DNA of 64,000 nt from Bacteroidales bacterium UBA6377 (GTDB lineage Bacteria; Bacteroidota; Bacteroidia; Bacteroidales; UBA932). Shown here in pieces: positions 33,598 through 42,902 of the stretch (position 1 is the stretch's first letter; every line of letters begins with the position of its first letter). Where the stretch lies: contig DJQV01000017.1 of assembly GCA_002438805.1 (NCBI GenBank), forward strand, positions 77,726-141,725, read 5' to 3'. Both the position numbers and the translations under genes were made by a program. Under the pieces are notes generated by a model. The model did no database searches and was not told the origin of the DNA. It was given only the letters and a program-made list of their open reading frames with translations.

Positions 33598-36371
33598 AGA
33601 TACTCAAGGCCAGCGCCGGATCTGGCAAAACCTACCGGCTTTCAAAGACTTATATCGGGCTTCTTCTTGACAGTCCGTCCGCCGATGCGTACCGGCACAT
33701 CCTCGCGGTGACATTCACCAACAAGGCTACCTCCGAGATGAAAAGCCGTATCCTGCGTGATCTTTACAAGTCCGAAGATCCGAAGGCAAGGCGGGTGCTG
33801 GTGGACATGCTCCATGACTACGGGGCCTTCTCGGTGAGCACCATAGACAGGTTCTTCCAGCAGACCCTCAAGTCATTTTCCCGGGAGATAGGGCAGTTCG
33901 CTGATTACCAGATCGAACTTGACAGGGATTCCATTATCCGTGAATCCATGGACCGCATCCTCGACTCCCTTACTCCGGACAAAAAGGAACTTCTCTCCTG
34001 GATCAAGGGAAGCGTCTCCGAAAGCCTTGAACAGGGCAAACGGCTGAGCATAGACGACAGCCTCTACGAGACAGGAAAACTTCTCAAATCCGAGGAGCAC
34101 CGCGAACTCTCGGAGCAATACGGCATAGATGACACCGTCTCTTTCGGCCAGGAGCGGCTCTCGGAGGTCCGTAAGGCCTGTTCCGGGATTGTCAGAGATT
34201 TTGTGGCGGAGCTGCGGCGTCATGGGATGGATGTAAACGCTGCGGATTTCATCAAGATGCCTGGTAAGACCATGCTCGCCAAGGATCCGGATCTGGCATC
34301 TTATCTGGCCGGGGCCTACAGTGCCTATGCCACAGCCTTTTTGATCAACTCAATGATATTCAGTCTCGGACTTGCTGGGGAGTTCTACAGGGAGTTCAGT
34401 GCCCTGCTCAGGGAGAAGAACCTAATGTGCCTTGACGAGTCCAACACGATACTGCGCGACATCATCAACGGGTCCGATGCCCCTTTCGTGTACGAAAAAC
34501 TCGGGGTGAGGTATGAACATTTCCTGCTCGACGAGTTTCAGGATACCTCCAACATCCAGTGGGACAATTTCCTGCCGCTCCTTCGGGAGAGCGAGTCCAA
34601 AGGGGATTCGTGCCTGATTGTCGGGGATGTGAAGCAGAGCATCTACCGCTTCCGCGATTCAGACTGGCATCTTCTCGGACAGAAGGTGGGTGAGGAATTC
34701 CCCGGTGCGGATGTGGAGACGCTCGACTGCAACTGGCGGAGCACCCGCCGCGTGGTGGGCTTCAACAACGCTTTCTTCACAAAGGCGTCCGGCATCCTCG
34801 GCCTGAAGGATATCTATTCTGATGTCGTCCAGACGCCTATGACAGAAGATCCTCAAGAGGGGCAGGTGCGGCTGACCTTCTGCCAGGACCAGCTCGAAGC
34901 TGTTCTGGACTCTGTGGCCAAGGCCCGCGAAACTGGTGCAGAGTGGGGGGACATCGCTGTGCTCGTACGTGGGAACAAACAGGGTGCCGAGATTGCGGAC
35001 TATTTGATTTCCAACCGGGTGCCGGTCATTTCCGACGATTCACTCAACATGAAGTCATCCGGGGTCGTACGCCGCCTGACAGCCTTGCTGGAAGCATTTG
35101 AAAACCCGGACGACGGCATAAGTTCATTCCTTGCCAAGTCTCTGGACATCAGCTTCCCGAAGGCTTATCACTCACTTGTGGACCTTTGCGGGTCGTTGCT
35201 GCGCTCCCTCAGGGATCATGACCCGGCAGCCTTTGATGGCGAGACCCTGTTCATCCAGGCCTTTATGGATGAACTTCAGAGCTGGACTGAAGTCAACGGC
35301 AACAGCCTCAGGTATTTCCTCGAGCACTGGGAGGAGAAGGACCGCTTCATAGGTTCTCCGGAAAACTCGGCCGCTGTGAGAATACTCACGATCCACAAGT
35401 CCAAGGGTCTGGAGTTCCCGTACTTGATATTCCCGTATGCCGACAAGGTCGGATTCTACAAGAGCGGAGTCCACTGGTGCAGGCTTGATGCTTCAGCATC
35501 GCACCTTCCCGCCTGCCTTGACGGGATTTACCCTGTGAACCTGAACTCGAAGGCGGAGGCGTCATGTTTCAGCGGGGCGGTGGAAGAGGAGAGAAGATGT
35601 CAGATTGTAGACAATATGAATATTTTCTATGTGGCCCTGACCCGGGCTGAGAAGTCGCTTCATATCATTTCGGCGCCGCCCACCAAGACGTTCAAGGAAT
35701 CCCTCAAGAAAGGGCATCCGGACTATAAGAAGATGAGCGACATTCTCTATGAGTTCTGCGGGTGCATGGATGAGGTAAGCTTCGGGGAAGAATACGACTT
35801 CAGCAAGATGAAACGCAAGGGGAAGTCCGTTGAGGAGGAGTTCCCGATCAGTTTCGCCTCCGTGGCGCTTGCCGGCAGGCTTGCCCCCTCTTCCGATGCC
35901 GTTGATTTTTTCGGTGATGACGGAAATACAGGAGCCAGGGCCTCCGCACGGCTCAGGGGCGTGGTCCTGCATAACATATTGTCAGCCGTAGTTTCTCCTG
36001 ATGATCTGCGGGGTGCTGTGGATGCGGCCGTCATGGACGGCTCTCTTGATGCCCAGGATGCCCAGGTGGTATTCTCGTTGCTTGCAGGAAGGATTTCGGC
36101 TCATCCGGAGTGGTTTCCGTCCCGTGAAGATGAAGGCGTGCGTGTCGTCAACGAGGCCTCGGTCTTCGCTTCAAGCGGCAGGGAGTACCGGCCGGACAGG
36201 GTGATACTGCGCCCGGACGGTGTCGTTGTCGTTGATTTCAAGTTCGGGCATCCGGAGGATGCCTACCTGAGGCAGGTCGGCAACTATGCGGCCATATACC
36301 GTCAGCTGGGATATGATATACTTTCGGCTGTGATATGGTATGTTGAAGATGATAAAATGCAGTATATATGA
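33594..36371 (+). CDS. AddA/RecB-like UvrD-family helicase-nuclease
   Basis: 925 residues. Superfamily 1A helicase motifs run in order: Walker A KASAGSGKTY (Lys12), AVTFTNKATSEMK, LLDEFQDTSNIQW (motif II), VGDVKQSIYRFR (motif III), ILTIHKSKGLEFP (motif V) and YVALTRAEKSLH (motif VI). A C-terminal PD-(D/E)XK nuclease is marked by RPDRVILRPDG and VVVDFKFG. With the preceding AddB-like protein it forms a probable two-subunit helicase-nuclease for break repair and degradation of foreign linear DNA. I use AddA-like because no RecC or RecD homologue is adjacent. It overlaps the following gene by 4 bases. Confidence 0.9.
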   Translation: MKILKASAGSGKTYRLSKTYIGLLLDSPSADAYRHILAVTFTNKATSEMKSRILRDLYKSEDPKARRVLVDMLHDYGAFSVSTIDRFFQQTLKSFSREIGQFADYQIELDRDSIIRESMDRILDSLTPDKKELLSWIKGSVSESLEQGKRLSIDDSLYETGKLLKSEEHRELSEQYGIDDTVSFGQERLSEVRKACSGIVRDFVAELRRHGMDVNAADFIKMPGKTMLAKDPDLASYLAGAYSAYATAFLINSMIFSLGLAGEFYREFSALLREKNLMCLDESNTILRDIINGSDAPFVYEKLGVRYEHFLLDEFQDTSNIQWDNFLPLLRESESKGDSCLIVGDVKQSIYRFRDSDWHLLGQKVGEEFPGADVETLDCNWRSTRRVVGFNNAFFTKASGILGLKDIYSDVVQTPMTEDPQEGQVRLTFCQDQLEAVLDSVAKARETGAEWGDIAVLVRGNKQGAEIADYLISNRVPVISDDSLNMKSSGVVRRLTALLEAFENPDDGISSFLAKSLDISFPKAYHSLVDLCGSLLRSLRDHDPAAFDGETLFIQAFMDELQSWTEVNGNSLRYFLEHWEEKDRFIGSPENSAAVRILTIHKSKGLEFPYLIFPYADKVGFYKSGVHWCRLDASASHLPACLDGIYPVNLNSKAEASCFSGAVEEERRCQIVDNMNIFYVALTRAEKSLHIISAPPTKTFKESLKKGHPDYKKMSDILYEFCGCMDEVSFGEEYDFSKMKRKGKSVEEEFPISFASVALAGRLAPSSDAVDFFGDDGNTGARASARLRGVVLHNILSAVVSPDDLRGAVDAAVMDGSLDAQDAQVVFSLLAGRISAHPEWFPSREDEGVRVVNEASVFASSGREYRPDRVILRPDGVVVVDFKFGHPEDAYLRQVGNYAAIYRQLGYDILSAVIWYVEDDKMQYI

Positions 36372-37243
36372 TAAAAAGAATTTTGCTGTCTGCCGCCTGC
36401 CTGCTGCTGGCGGCCGTGATGTCCGCCGGACAGGAGGTGGATCTGCACAAGCAGCCCCCGCGCGTCCCGGAAAAGGTTGTTTTTGCCGGGCAGACCGTAC
36501 GCTTCGACAGGGAGGACCTGTACGAGAGGATGGACAGGGAACTTATAGCTTTCACCTATATGCACTCCAGTTCCCTCCTGATGCTCAAGAAGTCCGGGCG
36601 CATATTCACCCAGGTGGTGCCGATACTCCGCAGGGAGGGGGTGCCTGAAGACCTCAAGTACCTGATGGCTATAGAGAGCAATCTCAACCCCAAGGCCCTG
36701 TCCTCGGCCGGAGCTGCCGGGCTGTGGCAGTTCACCAAGGCCACGGCAAGGGAATACGGGCTTGAGGTGACATCGGAAGTGGACGAGCGCTACAATATAG
36801 AGAAGGCGACCAAGGCCGCGTGTGACTACCTCAAGAAAGCCTTCGCCAAATACGGGGACTGGATGACGGTGGCCGCCAGCTACAACGGCGGGCAGAACGG
36901 CATCACACGCAAACTCTCGTCCCAGAGGCAGTCCAGTGCTCTCGATCTCTGGCTGGTGGAGGAGACTTCGAGGTATATGTTCCGGGTGCTTGCTGCCAAG
37001 ATGTTCTTTGAGAATCCTTCAGACTTCGGATTCAGCATATCTCCCCGGGAGATGTATCCGTATTATCCTCCGGAGAAAATAGTGGAGATAAGCGGTCCGA
37101 TAGAGAGTCTTGTGGATTTCGCGGAGGAAAACGGTGTCAGTTACGCCCAGCTAAAGGGCGCGAACCTGTGGTTGAGGGACAGCAAACTCGTCAACAAGGC
37201 CGGGAAGACCTACGACATCATCATTCCTCACGCAGGTCGGTGA
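36368..37243 (+). CDS. lytic transglycosylase with SLT domain (MltD-like)
   Basis: 291 residues with a signal peptide (MIKRILLSAACLLLAAVMSA, cleavage near residue 20). The SLT lysozyme-like domain spans about 85-225, with the catalytic Glu103 in LMAIESNLNP, then SSAGAAGLWQFT and AASYNGGQNGI. The last 50 residues (SLVDFAEENGVSYAQLKGANLWL) look like a single degenerate LysM-type binding module. It cleaves glycan strands in the periplasm. Its 3' end overlaps the convergent LolA-like gene by 23 bases. Confidence 0.93.
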   Translation: MIKRILLSAACLLLAAVMSAGQEVDLHKQPPRVPEKVVFAGQTVRFDREDLYERMDRELIAFTYMHSSSLLMLKKSGRIFTQVVPILRREGVPEDLKYLMAIESNLNPKALSSAGAAGLWQFTKATAREYGLEVTSEVDERYNIEKATKAACDYLKKAFAKYGDWMTVAASYNGGQNGITRKLSSQRQSSALDLWLVEETSRYMFRVLAAKMFFENPSDFGFSISPREMYPYYPPEKIVEISGPIESLVDFAEENGVSYAQLKGANLWLRDSKLVNKAGKTYDIIIPHAGR

Positions 37244-37673
37244 CGACCCAGGAGGAATCCAGTGAAGAGGTGTCGAATCTGAAGTCCCGCAGACCGCCTG
37301 TCTGCGGGATGTATTTTAAGTTTTTGATGCTCAGGCTCTCCAAAGAATTGTCACCTTCGAGTATCTCCTGTATGCCGCCGGCATCCTCGATATAGACTTC
37401 CTTCTCTTCCGGGTCCACTGTCCAGCGTGTGATGCCGTCACAGTAGATTTCCATCCCGTTGCCTTTCGCAAGGTAGCAGTTGCCCTGAAGTGCCAAAGTG
37501 CCTTGCAGGTGGAGCGGGGCCGGGCCACGGGTCACGCACTCATATTCGAGTACGGCCCTTTCACTTCTGATGCGCCCGAGTATCTCTTTGACCTGTTTTT
37601 CAGGAAGTTGCTGTGCCGTCAATATCATGGGGCACAGCAGAATGGACAGCAATATGAGGACGGGCTTTCTCAT
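37221..37673 (-). CDS. LolA-like outer-membrane lipoprotein carrier, short
   Basis: 150 residues with a signal peptide (MRKPVLILLSILLCPMILTAQQ). The segment NGMEIYCDGITRWTVDPEEKEVYIE and the hydrophobic strand pattern resemble LolA, the periplasmic chaperone that ferries lipoproteins from the inner to the outer membrane. It is shorter than E. coli LolA (about 200 residues), so some strands are missing and specialised function is possible. It overlaps the ftsK stop by 1 base; a LolA-like gene next to ftsK is a common arrangement. Confidence 0.75.
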   Translation of the reverse strand: MRKPVLILLSILLCPMILTAQQLPEKQVKEILGRIRSERAVLEYECVTRGPAPLHLQGTLALQGNCYLAKGNGMEIYCDGITRWTVDPEEKEVYIEDAGGIQEILEGDNSLESLSIKNLKYIPQTGGLRDFRFDTSSLDSSWVVTDLREE

Positions 37674-40120
37674 CAGCGTTTCAGAAATGCGTCAAGGATG
37701 GGTTGCAAGGTGTTGAGGTCCGGGACAAGCACCTGACGCGGCTTGGAACCTTCCTGATGCCCCACGATGCCCGCCGCTTCCAGCTGATCCATGACCCTTC
37801 CGGCTTTGGCATAACCCATGCCGAGCTTGCGCTGGAGGTCGGATGTCGAACCCCTCTGTGTGGTGACCACCATTTTGGCGGCTTCCTCGAAGCGCTCGTC
37901 AAGGCTGTGCATGTCCACACTGCCTCCGGTCTCCCCGCTCTCGGCGGATGCGTCCTCGACAGAAGGAAGGTAATATGGGCTGTTGTAGCTCCTTCCGTAG
38001 CCTTTCTGGTCGCCGATGAAACGGGTGATGCCCTCGATCTCCTCATCCACATCGACGAGGGCGCACTGTATGCGCTCCGAGTCTATGCCGGCGGAGAAGA
38101 GCATGTCGCCCCGTCCGATAAGTCTTTCCGCTCCCGGGCTGTCGAGGATCGTCATGGAGTCTGTCCTTGATGCGACACGGAAGGCTATGCGCATAGGGAA
38201 GTTGCTCTTGATGACTCCTGATATGACATCCACGGACGGCCTCTGGGTGGCAAGGATCACATGGAGTCCGGCGGCGCGTCCCTTCTGGGCCAGACGGACT
38301 ATGGAGTTGGTGATGCTGCGGCTGGCCGTCTTGGTCTCCGGGCTTGCGCCCTGACTCATGGTGAGGTCGGCATACTCGTCCACCACAACCACAAGGTACG
38401 GCAGGAAGCGGTGCCCCTTCTCCGGGTTGAGCCTGCGAGACTTGTACTTCTCGTTGTACAGGCGGATGTTGTTGACCCCGGCCTTGCTGAGAAGTTCATA
38501 CCTCTGGTCCATCTCGATGCAGAGCGAACGCAGTATCTTCTCCGCGTCCTTAGGCTTTTTGACGATGGCGTTGTCCTGCTCGTCCTCTTCCGAGCAGGCG
38601 TCAGGCAGCACTGCCAGATAATGTTTGAGAAGTCTGGAATAAACAGAGAACTCCACCATCTTCGGATCTATGAACACGAATTTCAGTTCGGACGGGTGCT
38701 TGCTGTACAGCAGGGACGTGACGATCACGTTCAGTCCCACGGACTTGCCCTGCTTGGTCGCGCCGGCTACGAGCAGGTGCGGCGCGTCCGCGAGGTCGAA
38801 CACCTTGACTTTCTGGGTGATGGTGTAGCCTATGGCCACCGGGAGGTCGGCCTTGCTGTTGCGGAACTCGTTGTCATTGAGCAGGGCCTTCAGCGGCACG
38901 ATGGAGGCGTAGTCGTTGGCCACCTCTATGCCCACGGCATCGGAGAGCACCACGACTCTCACGCCTTTTGCGTTGAGGGCGAGGGCTATGTCTTCCTGGA
39001 GTTTTTTGATCTCGGCGATCTTCACTCCTGGGGCGGGGTACACCTTGTATAGAGTGACTGTGGGGCCTACTATGGCCTTGACGTCGGTGAGCTGGATCTT
39101 GTAGTTGGCGAGGGTCGCGCGGATCTTGTTGTTGTTGCGGGTCAACTCCTCGCTTGAGACTTCCCTGCGTCCGCTTGAGTGGGATTTCAGCAGGTCGAGG
39201 GAAGGAAACTTGTAGTCAGGCAGCCCGTCCGGAGGGTCGAGCCTGTTGTCTATGGGGGCCAGATCCCGGGTCACGTCCGTGTCGAGAGCGTCTCCCTTGA
39301 CCACGGTGAAGTTGCCGTTGCCGGAGGATGCCGGCTGCGCCCGCATGACCGGCTCCACGGTTTGCGGCTCCGCCTTCAGCGCTCTGGCCGTCAGTGGCTC
39401 AGGTGCTGCCGCAGGAGTTTCAATGATTTCTGGCTCTGCATCAGGAACCGGTGTCACATCATCATCTTCTTCTCCCTTTTCAGCGTTTTCGGTATTCACT
39501 GTCTCTTCAGGCTCCGGTACTTGGCAACCCTCAGCCTCATCAGCTACTGGCTTTTTACTGCTCCCGGCGGTGGCAAGCCATCTGCTGAAACGCTTCGAGG
39601 AGAAAATCATCAGTGCTATGAATAGCACGACTATCATGACGCCCGTCACGGGCACGCCTACCTGTTCCTCGGCCCAGCTTACGGCCATGGCTCCGCATCT
39701 GCCACCGAGGCCTCCTCCGAAGATGTTGTCAAGAGAGGCGAGATTCCCTATGAAAGCAAATGCAAGCGAACTTATGCATGCGCCGAAAAGTGCTATGAGC
39801 CCGGTTTTAACGAGAGACTGGCTCCATTTCCGGGTGAGCAGCCTTATGGACACGGCCGAGAGGATGATGAGAAGTGCGAAACTCCCGAGTCCGAAGAGTT
39901 CGCACACAAGGAAATGGCCGGTGCGGTTTCCCGCCTTTCCGGCCTTGTTCCCGATTTCGGAGGCTGTCCCGTCTCCAAACAGGCTCATGTCCTGCTCCCA
40001 GTGGAACAGGTACGAGGCTGTGGCTATGAATACAAACAAGGTGAGAACAGCCACGCAAAGACCGGCTATCCGGATTGCTGCGGTTTTCTCATTCTCGTCC
40101 CATCTGTCCCAGACCCTCAT
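37673..40120 (-). CDS. ftsK: DNA translocase FtsK/SpoIIIE
   Basis: 815 residues. Four N-terminal membrane segments lie within about 15-180, followed by a Pro/Glu/Ala-rich linker (about 190-290). The motor follows, with Walker A GATKQGKSVGLN, Walker B-type VVVDEYADL and ATQRPSVDVISG. The C-terminal winged-helix gamma domain (LQRKLGMGYAKAGRVMDQLEAAGIVG) reads orienting sequences on DNA. It moves chromosome termini through the septum. It starts exactly at the stop of the DUF4290 gene. Confidence 0.97.
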   Translation of the reverse strand: MRVWDRWDENEKTAAIRIAGLCVAVLTLFVFIATASYLFHWEQDMSLFGDGTASEIGNKAGKAGNRTGHFLVCELFGLGSFALLIILSAVSIRLLTRKWSQSLVKTGLIALFGACISSLAFAFIGNLASLDNIFGGGLGGRCGAMAVSWAEEQVGVPVTGVMIVVLFIALMIFSSKRFSRWLATAGSSKKPVADEAEGCQVPEPEETVNTENAEKGEEDDDVTPVPDAEPEIIETPAAAPEPLTARALKAEPQTVEPVMRAQPASSGNGNFTVVKGDALDTDVTRDLAPIDNRLDPPDGLPDYKFPSLDLLKSHSSGRREVSSEELTRNNNKIRATLANYKIQLTDVKAIVGPTVTLYKVYPAPGVKIAEIKKLQEDIALALNAKGVRVVVLSDAVGIEVANDYASIVPLKALLNDNEFRNSKADLPVAIGYTITQKVKVFDLADAPHLLVAGATKQGKSVGLNVIVTSLLYSKHPSELKFVFIDPKMVEFSVYSRLLKHYLAVLPDACSEEDEQDNAIVKKPKDAEKILRSLCIEMDQRYELLSKAGVNNIRLYNEKYKSRRLNPEKGHRFLPYLVVVVDEYADLTMSQGASPETKTASRSITNSIVRLAQKGRAAGLHVILATQRPSVDVISGVIKSNFPMRIAFRVASRTDSMTILDSPGAERLIGRGDMLFSAGIDSERIQCALVDVDEEIEGITRFIGDQKGYGRSYNSPYYLPSVEDASAESGETGGSVDMHSLDERFEEAAKMVVTTQRGSTSDLQRKLGMGYAKAGRVMDQLEAAGIVGHQEGSKPRQVLVPDLNTLQPILDAFLKR

Positions 40121-40806
40121 TATTTCTTCCTATTCTGCCTTCTGTTGTTTTTGCGCTGGCGGTTGTTCTTCTGTCCGCCGCTCTGGCCATAGTTGATCCC
40201 CAGGCCAGGACGTGCGAAGCTGGCATCGTTGGAGATGCGGCCGAGATCCAGACCCTCGGGAACATGGAGCCTGTAGTCCGAAATCTTCTCGATGTCGGCG
40301 AAAATCGTCTCATCGGCCACGCTGTCCTTGTTCCATATAAGGTACTGCTGCCTCATGTATATGGCAAGGCATCTGATCATTTCAGTCTTCACCTCGCCGT
40401 CGGGTTCGCTGCACAACAGGTTGATGATTTTCTCGATGTTGCGCCCGTAATGGGCGGCCTTTATCCTCTCGTCCTTCATCGGGAGCGGCACCGGTGCGGT
40501 GCTGAATTCCTCTTTCTGCGGGCAAGGGTAAGGGGAGTCTATGTCGAGATTGAAGTCGGCGATCATGTAGAGCTGATCCCAGAGCTTGTGCTCGTAGTTC
40601 TCCTGGAGGTGAACCTGAGGGTTGAGTATCTCCATCACCTTGATTACGGCCCTCGCCTGCTCGGTGCGGACGGCCCTGTCAGGTATGGTGCGCAGATGCT
40701 CCACCATCTTAAGTACATTGCGCCCGTACTCGGGCATTGCGAGTTTTTCCCTTTCTGTGTTGTAGTCCAGGCCGATGTTGGCGGTGTCCATATATCCTTC
40801 TTCCAT
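40120..40806 (-). CDS. DUF4290 family protein
   Basis: 228 residues from the ATG at 40806. A longer frame begins with a TTG at 40830 that overlaps the -7 box and is therefore unlikely. The N-terminal DYNTEREKLAMPEYGRNV and the repeated helical pattern (YGRNVLKMVEHL, then HYGRNIEKIINLL) are typical of DUF4290, a Bacteroidota family of unknown function. The C-terminus is a basic low-complexity tail (NNRQRKNNRRQNRKK) that could bind nucleic acid; that is inference. It is coupled to ftsK by a 1-base overlap. Confidence 0.85.
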   Translation of the reverse strand: MEEGYMDTANIGLDYNTEREKLAMPEYGRNVLKMVEHLRTIPDRAVRTEQARAVIKVMEILNPQVHLQENYEHKLWDQLYMIADFNLDIDSPYPCPQKEEFSTAPVPLPMKDERIKAAHYGRNIEKIINLLCSEPDGEVKTEMIRCLAIYMRQQYLIWNKDSVADETIFADIEKISDYRLHVPEGLDLGRISNDASFARPGLGINYGQSGGQKNNRQRKNNRRQNRKK

Positions 40807-40827
40807 TGTGTGTCTGTGTTTAAAACG

Positions 40828-40835
40828 CAAAGATA
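40828..40835 (-). promoter_or_regulatory. -7 box for the DUF4290-ftsK-lolA-like unit
   Basis: TATCTTTG on the minus strand, 21 bases before the ATG at 40806, in the 45-base gap after apbE. It fits the TAnnTTTG consensus exactly. Confidence 0.7.
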
Positions 40836-40851
40836 GCGATTTTGGCTGAAA

Positions 40852-41799
40852 TTACTTTTCAGTTTTGAATCCCTCCGAGGCCCAGGTCCCATCGGAGGTG
40901 ATCAGATAGGCTTCTATCCCGGGGTGTGACAGGACGAACTCGCGCGCCGCCTCGGGGCCCATCACCATGCAGGCCGTGGCAAGGGCGTCCGCCTCCGCCG
41001 CGCTCGGGGCCACTATCGTGGCGCTCAGCAGATTGTGTTGTACAGGAAGGCCGGTCCTGGGGTCGATGGTGTGGGCATACTTCTTCCCGTCTTTTATGTA
41101 GAACTTGCGGTAGTTGCCGGAGGTCACTATACCATGGCCGCTCCCGTCGGAGCGCCAGATGCCCCGCAGATCCCGGCCCGGCGTGTCGTTGCCGTCCACG
41201 GGGTTGTCAACCCCTATGCTCCAGCCTTTCCCATGGGGGTTAAGGCCATCGCAGTAGATTTCCCCTATGTCCACAAGCATATCCTTCACTCCTATAGAAT
41301 ATAGGTACGATGCGATGACATCGCAGCTGTAACCCTGGGCGATTGCGTTGAAGTTGAGTGTTTTATGTTCTTTGCATAGGGCCAGCGCCCCTGCTATTCG
41401 TTCCGGGGAGGGCAGGGAGTCGGCCGTGAACCCGAACCCCCAGATGTCGAACAGGGGCCCCGCCCACACGTCAAAAGCCCCGTCTGTCATCTCCGAGTAT
41501 TTTCCGGATAGTTCGAGCAGGGCCTTGAAGTGCCTGTCGGGGACGATGTCCTCTCCTGCGTTGCGTCTGCTCAGGAGGGAGTTCTTGTTGTAACCCGAGA
41601 TGCTGAAGTCGATTTCCTCCAGCAGGGAGTCGATGCTTGCGGCGATGACTTCACGGGGGACGGCCACGCCTTCGAGCCTGGCCTTGACGCTGTATGTGCC
41701 GCCCTGGGCGTATCCGCTGAAGGTCTCGTATCTGTTTGAACTGCATCCGGCGGCGGCCGCCAGGGCCAGTGTGAGGATTGTTTTGGGAATGAACTTCAT
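40852..41799 (-). CDS. apbE: FAD:protein FMN transferase (ApbE), lipoprotein
   Basis: 315 residues from the ATG at 41799, giving a lipoprotein signal (MKFIPKTILTLALAAAAGC). The ApbE fold is marked by DFSISGYNKNSLLSRRN, DGAFDVWAGPL, NFNAIAQGYSCDVIA, HTIDPRTGLPVQHNLLSAT and AEADALATACMVMG (the metal and FAD region). It attaches FMN to threonines of membrane flavoproteins such as NqrB/NqrC and RnfG on the periplasmic side; no such target gene is in the window. The longer frame to 41823 starts with TTG and lacks a clear start signal. Confidence 0.94.
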   Translation of the reverse strand: MKFIPKTILTLALAAAAGCSSNRYETFSGYAQGGTYSVKARLEGVAVPREVIAASIDSLLEEIDFSISGYNKNSLLSRRNAGEDIVPDRHFKALLELSGKYSEMTDGAFDVWAGPLFDIWGFGFTADSLPSPERIAGALALCKEHKTLNFNAIAQGYSCDVIASYLYSIGVKDMLVDIGEIYCDGLNPHGKGWSIGVDNPVDGNDTPGRDLRGIWRSDGSGHGIVTSGNYRKFYIKDGKKYAHTIDPRTGLPVQHNLLSATIVAPSAAEADALATACMVMGPEAAREFVLSHPGIEAYLITSDGTWASEGFKTEK

Positions 41800-41820
41800 T
41801 TTTTCGGCAAAGTATTTGCA

Positions 41821-41828
41821 CAAAGTTA
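41821..41828 (-). promoter_or_regulatory. -7 box of the apbE promoter
   Basis: TAACTTTG on the minus strand, 21 bases before the apbE ATG. It is back to back with the promoter of the FISUMP gene. Confidence 0.7.
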
Positions 41829-41852
41829 CGAGTTTTTACGCGAGATAGTCGC

Positions 41853-41860
41853 TATATTTG
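41853..41860 (+). promoter_or_regulatory. -7 box of the FISUMP lipoprotein gene
   Basis: TATATTTG, 25 bases before the ATG at 41886; an exact match to the consensus. Confidence 0.7.
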
Positions 41861-41885
41861 CACTTTGTAAAGTAATTAATCGAGG

Positions 41886-42902
41886 ATGAATATCTGGAAA
41901 ATATCACTTGCGGCCCTTTCCTGCGCGGCTCTGCTGATGCAGGGGTGCAAGAAGGATTCTGACGATTCCAAGCTCTACATGGACGGTTCGCTTTCGCTCG
42001 CTGTCCCTTCCTATGTCACAGAAGGCTATACCAAGTCTTTCAACATCGACACTCTTATGACCGTGACCCGCGGAGACGGCGGGGCTATAGGCTACTACTT
42101 CAAAGACCCTGCGACAGCGGTCTATGACACACTCGTCGACGGCGACGGCACAGTCCTCAAGAAAGTGTTCACTTTCGAGATTCCCGATACGGTCGGCAAC
42201 CTCTCCATCACATTAGGGGCCTTCACCACTGACGGTGTCTACTACGGGACTAGCACATCCAAGACGTTTACTGCGGTCAAGAGCGGCCTTGACGGTGACG
42301 GCTCCATCACCGGCTTCACCAAGTACCTTACTGACAAGTTGTACACCGATCCGCGGGACGGGCGCGAATATTATTACACCAATATTTCCGGCACCGACTG
42401 GATGCGTCAGAATCTCGCCTGGGAGGGCGCGGGCCACGCTTACGCTGACTGCGATGTTATGTCTGACATTTTCGGGCGCTACTACAGTTGGGAAGAGGCT
42501 CAGACCGCCTGCCCTGAGGGCTGGAGGCTGCCTGAGGATGCCGACTGGGTGGCGCTTGGCAAGGAGTTCGGCAAGAGCGCCGAGCCGGGCAAGGATCTTC
42601 AGGGACTCGCCGGCAGCCTTATGCAGAACCTGTATTTCAACGGGACGCGGATGTGGGAGTTCTGGCGTGACGTGAAGATCACCGACAAGTCCGGGCTCTC
42701 CGTGATGCCGTCCGGGTACATGCTGTTCGACGGGGACAAGTCCGAGAACAAGTCGCTCTACAAATATGCCGCGTTCTGGACATCCGATGGCGAGGATGGA
42801 AAGGGCGTGCTCCGATATTTTTATCAGGACAAGGACATAATCTACCGTGGTCTGATGTCCGTGACGGATTTCGGCTCGACGGTAAGGTGTGTCAGGAAAT
42901 AG
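41886..42902 (+). CDS. FISUMP-domain lipoprotein
   Basis: 338 residues. A lipoprotein signal ends at MQGC, and the cysteine is followed by KKDSDDS, a lysine/acidic stretch like the signals that send Bacteroidota lipoproteins to the cell surface. Residues about 30-130 form an unassigned beta-rich domain. From about 145 the FISUMP (Fibrobacter succinogenes major paralogous) domain is evident: MRQNLAWEG, GRYYSWEEAQTACPEGWRLPEDADWVAL, WTSDG and a final FGSTVRCVRK. The function of FISUMP proteins is not settled; display on the outer surface is an inference. Its 3' end overlaps the convergent comEC-like gene by 11 bases. Confidence 0.9.
   Translation: MNIWKISLAALSCAALLMQGCKKDSDDSKLYMDGSLSLAVPSYVTEGYTKSFNIDTLMTVTRGDGGAIGYYFKDPATAVYDTLVDGDGTVLKKVFTFEIPDTVGNLSITLGAFTTDGVYYGTSTSKTFTAVKSGLDGDGSITGFTKYLTDKLYTDPRDGREYYYTNISGTDWMRQNLAWEGAGHAYADCDVMSDIFGRYYSWEEAQTACPEGWRLPEDADWVALGKEFGKSAEPGKDLQGLAGSLMQNLYFNGTRMWEFWRDVKITDKSGLSVMPSGYMLFDGDKSENKSLYKYAAFWTSDGEDGKGVLRYFYQDKDIIYRGLMSVTDFGSTVRCVRK

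Noticed and set aside
40807..40830. TTG start giving eight extra residues on the DUF4290 protein
   Set aside because: The TTG overlaps the -7 box of its own promoter; the ATG at 40806 is consistent with the predicted transcript start.
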